Source: Oscillospiraceae bacterium (GTDB lineage Bacteria; Bacillota; Clostridia; Oscillospirales; Oscillospiraceae). From it: DNA of 17,474 nt. The stretch's first letter is position 1. Each line of letters begins with the position of its first letter. Below the pieces are notes generated by a model. That model searched no databases and had not been told where the DNA came from. It saw only the letters and a list, made by a program, of their open reading frames with translations. Both the position numbers and the translations under genes were made by a program. The stretch covers positions 1-17,474 of the forward strand of contig JAAZCZ010000090.1 in the NCBI GenBank assembly GCA_012513005.1, in the 5' to 3' direction. Shown here piece after piece: positions 15,849-17,474 of the stretch.

Positions 15849-15860
15849 TTTTGCACCTCC
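15741..15860 (-). promoter_or_regulatory. Structured purine-operon leader, three-way junction (riboswitch candidate)
   Basis: On the transcribed strand GGAGGTGCAAAAAT (15860-15847) pairs with ATTTTTGCACCCTCC (15755-15741): 14 pairs with one bulged C (P1). Inside lie P2 and P3. P2 is GATATT/AATATC (15839-15834 with 15796-15791) topped by GCAG-t-GCTGC / GCAGT-CTGC around a 9-nt loop. P3 is CGCCACC-tta-GGTGTCG (15774-15758, one mismatch). The joining strands are GCGGCGC, a 16-nt A/U-rich stretch, and GG. The 3' arm of P1 continues as CCCTCCG, which can alternatively pair with the purE ribosome binding site CGGAGG at 15675-15670. I see none of the conserved cores of guanine, PRPP, ZTP or THF riboswitches. 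The pairing is seen directly; the function is inferred. Confidence 0.5.
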
Positions 15861-15894
15861 AAGTCTTTAATAAAAAAACCTCGGGAACAAGAAT

Positions 15895-15923
15895 ATCTTA
15901 TAGCTAAACCGAATATTTTTCAA
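15895..15923 (-). promoter_or_regulatory. Purine operon promoter with PurBox-like element
   Basis: On the minus strand TTGAAA (15923-15918), a 17-bp spacer and TAAGAT (15900-15895) form a sigma-A type promoter with 5/6 and 4/6 matches. The start is expected near 15888, about 40 nt before the leader peptide ATG. AAACCGAAT on the plus strand (15906-15914, inside the spacer) resembles the Bacillus PurR PurBox (CCGAAC core). A weaker CCGAGG occurs on the minus strand at 15884-15879. Whether a PurR acts here is unknown. Confidence 0.45.
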
Positions 15924-16032
15924 TGAATTTGAGGCAGTTTTTAAAAATTTGGCCAAACATACAATAAAGCAGCATAGATAACAGGATTTTATGAATGATA
16001 TTACCTTTATGAAAATATGCCCAACAAAAATA

Positions 16033-16061
16033 TTGACAATAATTTGTACAGGTGATAACAT
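16033..16061 (+). promoter_or_regulatory. tRNA-Gly promoter
   Basis: A perfect TTGACA -35 box (16033-16038), a 17-bp spacer and TAACAT (16056-16061) preceded by TG-A, an extended -10. The start falls a few bases before the tRNA. It is divergent from the purine operon promoter about 110 bp to the left. Confidence 0.7.
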
Positions 16062-16071
16062 ATCTAGGCTC

Positions 16072-16145
16072 GCGGGCGTAGTTCAATGGTAGAACACCAG
16101 CCTTCCAAGCTGGATACGTGGGTTCGATTCCCATCGCCCGCTCCA
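16072..16145 (+). tRNA. tRNA-Gly (anticodon TCC)
   Basis: A complete cloverleaf. The acceptor stem GCGGGCG pairs with CGCCCGC, and the discriminator T is followed by an encoded CCA (16143-16145). The D-arm is GTTC-AATGGTA-GAAC, the anticodon stem CCAGC/GCTGG encloses CTTCCAA with anticodon TCC, and the T-arm is GTGGG-TTCGATT-CCCAT. It reads GGA and GGG glycine codons. It has its own promoter and terminator and is a single tRNA, not part of a cluster. Confidence 0.97.
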
Positions 16146-16153
16146 AATAAACA

Positions 16154-16182
16154 CTCTGCTATTTTTAGCGGAGCTTTTTTCT
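16154..16182 (+). terminator. Terminator of tRNA-Gly
   Basis: The stem CTCTGCT / AGCGGAG (7 bp with one G-U pair, loop ATTTTT) starts 8 nt after the tRNA CCA end and is followed by CTTTTTTCT, a standard intrinsic terminator. Confidence 0.8.
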
Positions 16183-16212
16183 GCCCAAAACAAATAAAAC
16201 GTATAGGCAAAT

Positions 16213-16255
16213 AAAAAACAGCAGTCGTCTTGAGCTTAGACGACCGCTGTTTTTT
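16213..16255. terminator. Strong bidirectional terminator, probably of the sRNA candidate
   Basis: An 18-bp stem with a single mismatch, AAAAAACAGCAGTCGTCT (16213-16230) against 16238-16255, with a 7-nt loop. It has an A-run on one side and a T-run on the other, so it works in both directions. The tRNA already has a terminator to its left and the metal genes have one to the right, so this hairpin needs another transcript. The leftward candidate RNA from about 16319 fits. Confidence 0.75.
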
Positions 16256-16319
16256 CTTAGTTAATACATGGGGGATGCATAACTAAAATGAGGGATGGAA
16301 AAATGCAAAAACACCTGAT
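16213..16319 (-). ncRNA. Candidate C-rich small RNA, about 107 nt
   Basis: A leftward promoter (-10 at 16331-16326) is followed after about 107 nt by the strong terminator at 16255-16213, with no reading frame carrying a ribosome binding site between them. The region before the terminator looks unstructured and contains two C-rich motifs, CCATCCCTC and GCATCCCCCATG. UCCC-type motifs are known in Firmicute sRNAs such as RsaE, where they pair with Shine-Dalgarno sequences. The exact start and the existence of the RNA are inferred from promoter and terminator only. Confidence 0.4.
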
Positions 16320-16325
16320 GGATAG

Positions 16326-16367
16326 AGAATAACAGACAAAAATATACTCTACAAGCCCCCATGGGGG
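16326..16367 (-). promoter_or_regulatory. Promoter with CCCCCATGGGGG palindrome, for the sRNA candidate
   Basis: On the minus strand the palindrome (16367-16356) is followed after one C by TTGTAG (16354-16349), a 17-bp spacer and TATTCT (16331-16326). The boxes match consensus 3/6 and 4/6. The palindrome centre lies about 42.5 bp upstream of the predicted start near 16319. The layout is the same as at 1842-1881 before the CoA-transferase gene. A weak -35 box plus a nearby palindrome suggests dependence on an activator. Confidence 0.45.
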
Positions 16368-16370
16368 ATA

Positions 16371-16432
16371 TTTTTTCAATTTTTTGCAACTTTTTTTAAC
16401 TTTTTTCAATTTTTTTATATTTTTTATTTTTT
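16371..16432. other. Phased T-tracts, probable intrinsically curved DNA
   Basis: Runs of five to seven T start at 16371, 16380, 16391, 16401, 16410 and 16420, so spacing is 9-11 bp, close to the helical repeat. Such phasing bends DNA. Read leftward the tracts are A-runs lying just upstream of the palindrome and -35 box at 16349-16367, where they could act as an UP element or wrap the promoter. Confidence 0.6.
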
Positions 16433-16436
16433 ACTC

Positions 16437-16469
16437 AAAAAAAGGAAGCTGCCGAGCAGGCAACTTCCT
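16437..16469 (-). terminator. Terminator of the metal-protein gene pair
   Basis: On the minus strand the stem AGGAAG-t-TGCC / GGCA-g-CTTCCT (10 pairs with a one-base internal mismatch, 5-nt loop) is followed by TTTTTTTGAG. It begins about 35 nt after the stop of the CooT-like gene. Confidence 0.8.
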
Positions 16470-16504
16470 AAAATATTCGTTATTTCGGCATACAGCCGAG
16501 GGTT

Positions 16505-16693
16505 TTACGAGGCTTCAATAAATATTTCGTTTTTCAGCAGGTCAATATTCTTAATAACACCGCTTATTATTTTTTTAGCTCCCATCATGTCGGTAAGAGT
16601 AATAACATCACCCTCAACATGCATTCCGCTCACATATTTCATAAGAGGTGCCTTTTCCTCGCCTCTAATTTCAAAAGCATCAGATAAACACAT
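16505..16693 (-). CDS. CooT-family small nickel-binding protein
   Basis: A 62-aa protein starting MCLSDAFEIRGEE, with VITLTDMMGAKKIISGVIKNIDLLKNEIFIEAS as the C-terminal half. Size, the Cys at position 2 and the small beta-barrel-like pattern of alternating hydrophobic residues fit the CooT family. In Rhodospirillum rubrum CooT, Cys2 is a nickel ligand and the protein helps nickel insertion into carbon monoxide dehydrogenase. Here a role in nickel or other metal handling is inferred. It lies 2 nt after the His/Cys-rich gene, and its AAAGGTGA site overlaps the last codons of that gene, so they are co-translated. The family was earlier described as a predicted RNA-binding protein. Confidence 0.75.
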   Translation of the reverse strand: MCLSDAFEIRGEEKAPLMKYVSGMHVEGDVITLTDMMGAKKIISGVIKNIDLLKNEIFIEAS

Positions 16694-16695
16694 AA

Positions 16696-17013
16696 TTATT
16701 CACCTTTCAAAAGCTTAAGTGCCTCAGCTAAGTTATCAACACCGTGCTTAAAGTTGTGAGCAGCATCGTGAACAAGATTCGAAGCAGCTTCGTTACCCTG
16801 TTCATGCAGTGCTTTGGAAATGTCAGAAAGCTCATCTAAGTGACTGCGGTTATGATCCAGCGTGTAGCTTAAAAGTGTAGCTGTTTGCTCAGGGCTTAAT
16901 TTGGGGGCAGAGCAGCAGTCACCGGCTGCGTGGCTGTGGCAGCTGTGCCCGTGGTGGCAGCACTCATGCCCGGGTCCGTGCCCTTCCTTATGCAGAACAT
17001 ATTTCATTTTCAT
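16696..17013 (-). CDS. His/Cys-rich putative metal-binding protein
   Basis: A 105-aa protein with two parts. Residues 8-34 carry eight His and five Cys (HGHGxxHECCHHGHSCHSH pattern, ending DCC), a metal-binding tail like those of nickel and zinc chaperones. Residues 38-105 look like two or three amphipathic helices with several further His (DHNRSHLDEL, NLVHDAAHNFKHGVDNL). There is no signal peptide or membrane segment, so it is cytosolic. I do not recognise a named family. AGGAG lies 8 nt before the ATG, and a TATAAT box lies about 50 nt upstream. Its coupling to a CooT-like gene suggests nickel storage or delivery, but zinc, cobalt or copper are possible. Confidence 0.75.
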   Translation of the reverse strand: MKMKYVLHKEGHGPGHECCHHGHSCHSHAAGDCCSAPKLSPEQTATLLSYTLDHNRSHLDELSDISKALHEQGNEAASNLVHDAAHNFKHGVDNLAEALKLLKGE

Positions 17014-17063
17014 AGTTTTATCTCCTTATCAGATTATTTATTACAAAAATTATAACTTTACAT

Positions 17064-17069
17064 ATTATA
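17064..17069 (-). promoter_or_regulatory. Probable -10 box for the metal-protein gene pair
   Basis: TATAAT on the minus strand, 51 nt before the start codon; a possible TTTACT -35 box lies 15 bp upstream. A second TATAAT at 17054-17049 is a less likely alternative. No metal-regulator operator was recognised. Confidence 0.4.
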
Positions 17070-17370
17070 AAGTAGTGCAGAGCTAGTAAAGCTGACTGCA
17101 AAATGCAGGCTGGGCGGCACATGAAACGATAAAAACCGCCCTATAACAGCATAGGTCATTAATAGACCAGAGCCATAATATATCAAAAATGCGACTTAAA
17201 AGAGTGCAAATTTAGTTTTTCAAAAGCACTCAAATCAGAAGTTTAATGGTGTGAAAACGCAAATTTGTAAGAGCTAAAATGAGCAGCTTTAACAAACAAA
17301 GCTCCTTATATGTGTAATGCTACCATATGAACATGTAATATTCAACAAAAATGTGTTAAAAATTTACTTT

Positions 17371-17399
17371 TTGGCTTGTTAATACTGTAAAAGTATGAT
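17371..17399 (+). promoter_or_regulatory. Promoter for the gene at the right edge
   Basis: TTGGCT (17371-17376), a 17-bp spacer and TATGAT (17394-17399), matching 4/6 and 5/6, about 50 nt upstream of the ATG at 17457. Confidence 0.55.
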
Positions 17400-17456
17400 A
17401 GATTAATGTCAAACATATTGGGATGTTTTTATTGTTGTATTTGGGGGGTGCTGCTT

Positions 17457-17474
17457 ATGGCAGAGAAAAAGGCA
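17457..17474 (+). CDS. Start of a gene cut by the window edge
   Basis: ATG at 17457 opens a frame reading MAEKKA to the window end. A G-rich site (GGGGGGTG, 17443-17450) lies 6 nt upstream, and a good promoter precedes it. The product cannot be identified from six residues. Confidence 0.55.

Larger units (their letters stand above)
3004..15888 (-). other. De novo purine biosynthesis operon (pur), ten genes
   Basis: This is one leftward transcription unit from a promoter near 15895-15923 to the hairpin at 2949-2982. Gene order is purE-C-F-M-N-O-AICARFT-D-L-B. Gaps are 42 nt (E-C), 1 nt (F-M, O-AICARFT), 14 nt (AICARFT-D) and 8 nt (D-L, L-B), with overlaps at C-F, M-N and N-O. It supplies every enzyme from PRPP to IMP except PurK. 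GAR transformylation uses the folate enzyme PurN, and IMP closure uses PurO instead of bifunctional PurH. No internal promoter or terminator is obvious. Confidence 0.85.
17014..17456. other. Intergenic region between divergent genes
   Basis: 443 bp without a supported gene. It holds the leftward -10 box near 17064, a CTGCA-aaa-TGCAG hairpin (17096-17108), a GGGCGG/CCGCCC pair with an 18-nt loop (about 17113-17142), a GAGTGC/GCACTC pair (about 17202-17231), and the rightward promoter near 17371-17399. None of the hairpins has a convincing U-tract. I assign no function to the middle part. Confidence 0.5.

Noticed and set aside
15660..15900. Guanine, PRPP (ykkC), ZTP (pfl) or THF riboswitch in the purE leader
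   Set aside because: Checked by eye for the conserved cores (for example CCGCCUGGGC of ZTP, GUUUCUA-type core of guanine); none is present. A covariance-model search would be decisive.
15904..16146. 80-codon frame on the minus strand across the tRNA-Gly
   Set aside because: It reads MERAMGIEPTYPAWKAGVL, the well-known artefact of translating the reverse strand of a tRNA; the real feature is the tRNA.
16901..17086. 61-codon plus-strand frame opposite the His/Cys-rich gene
   Set aside because: Antisense shadow; its Trp/Cys/Pro-rich composition is just the complement of the His/Cys-rich tract.
1..17474. CRISPR array, prophage, complete insertion sequence or defence genes
   Set aside because: No regularly spaced repeats, integrase, transposase or phage genes were seen on either strand.

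Overview
The window looks like chromosome of an anaerobic Firmicute of class Clostridia, possibly a gut Oscillospirales-type organism. The basis is the AGGAGG-type ribosome binding sites, the moderate GC with AT-rich intergenic stretches, the 'clade II' single-chain PurL, the [4Fe-4S]-type PurF, and the PurO plus stand-alone AICAR transformylase pair. No phage, plasmid, CRISPR or complete transposon is visible.

Layout, left to right. Positions 1-172 are a hairpin-rich non-coding edge ending in a leftward terminator. Positions 173-1789 (minus) hold a class III (CaiB-type) CoA-transferase with a long N-terminal extension. Positions 2082-2930 (plus) hold a HAD-family phosphatase; a perfect 15-bp hairpin at 2949-2982 separates it from the purine operon. 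Positions 3004-15662 (minus) hold a ten-gene operon transcribed leftward in the order purE, purC, purF, purM, purN, purO, stand-alone AICAR transformylase, purD, purL, purB. It covers PRPP to IMP plus the PurB step shared with AMP synthesis, with no purK. Genes are 1-42 nt apart or overlap by 1-7 nt, so translational coupling is likely. The right end holds a tRNA-Gly(TCC), a candidate small RNA locus, a CooT-like nickel protein, a His/Cys-rich metal-binding protein, and the first six codons of a further gene on the plus strand.

The most interesting unexplained signal is the purine operon leader (about 15693-15888). On the transcribed strand it can fold into a three-way junction: a 14-bp closing stem, a long P2 and a short P3. 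The 3' arm of the closing stem can instead pair with the purE ribosome binding site. A U-rich hairpin resembling an attenuator lies just before purE. A 40-codon reading frame with a strong ribosome binding site lies inside the same leader. It matches none of the purine-related riboswitches I know (guanine, PRPP/ykkC, ZTP, THF), so it is either a new structured leader or a translated leader-peptide switch.

A second signal is a shared promoter architecture. A CCCCATGGGG palindrome sits 1 bp upstream of TTGTA(A/G)-N17-TATxxT, centred near -42, before both the CoA-transferase gene and a candidate 107-nt sRNA with C-rich UCCC motifs (16213-16319, minus). The second copy also has helically phased A-tracts upstream. 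This suggests one activator controlling both units. All functional statements rest on motif reading and family knowledge; no alignment, folding or search was run.
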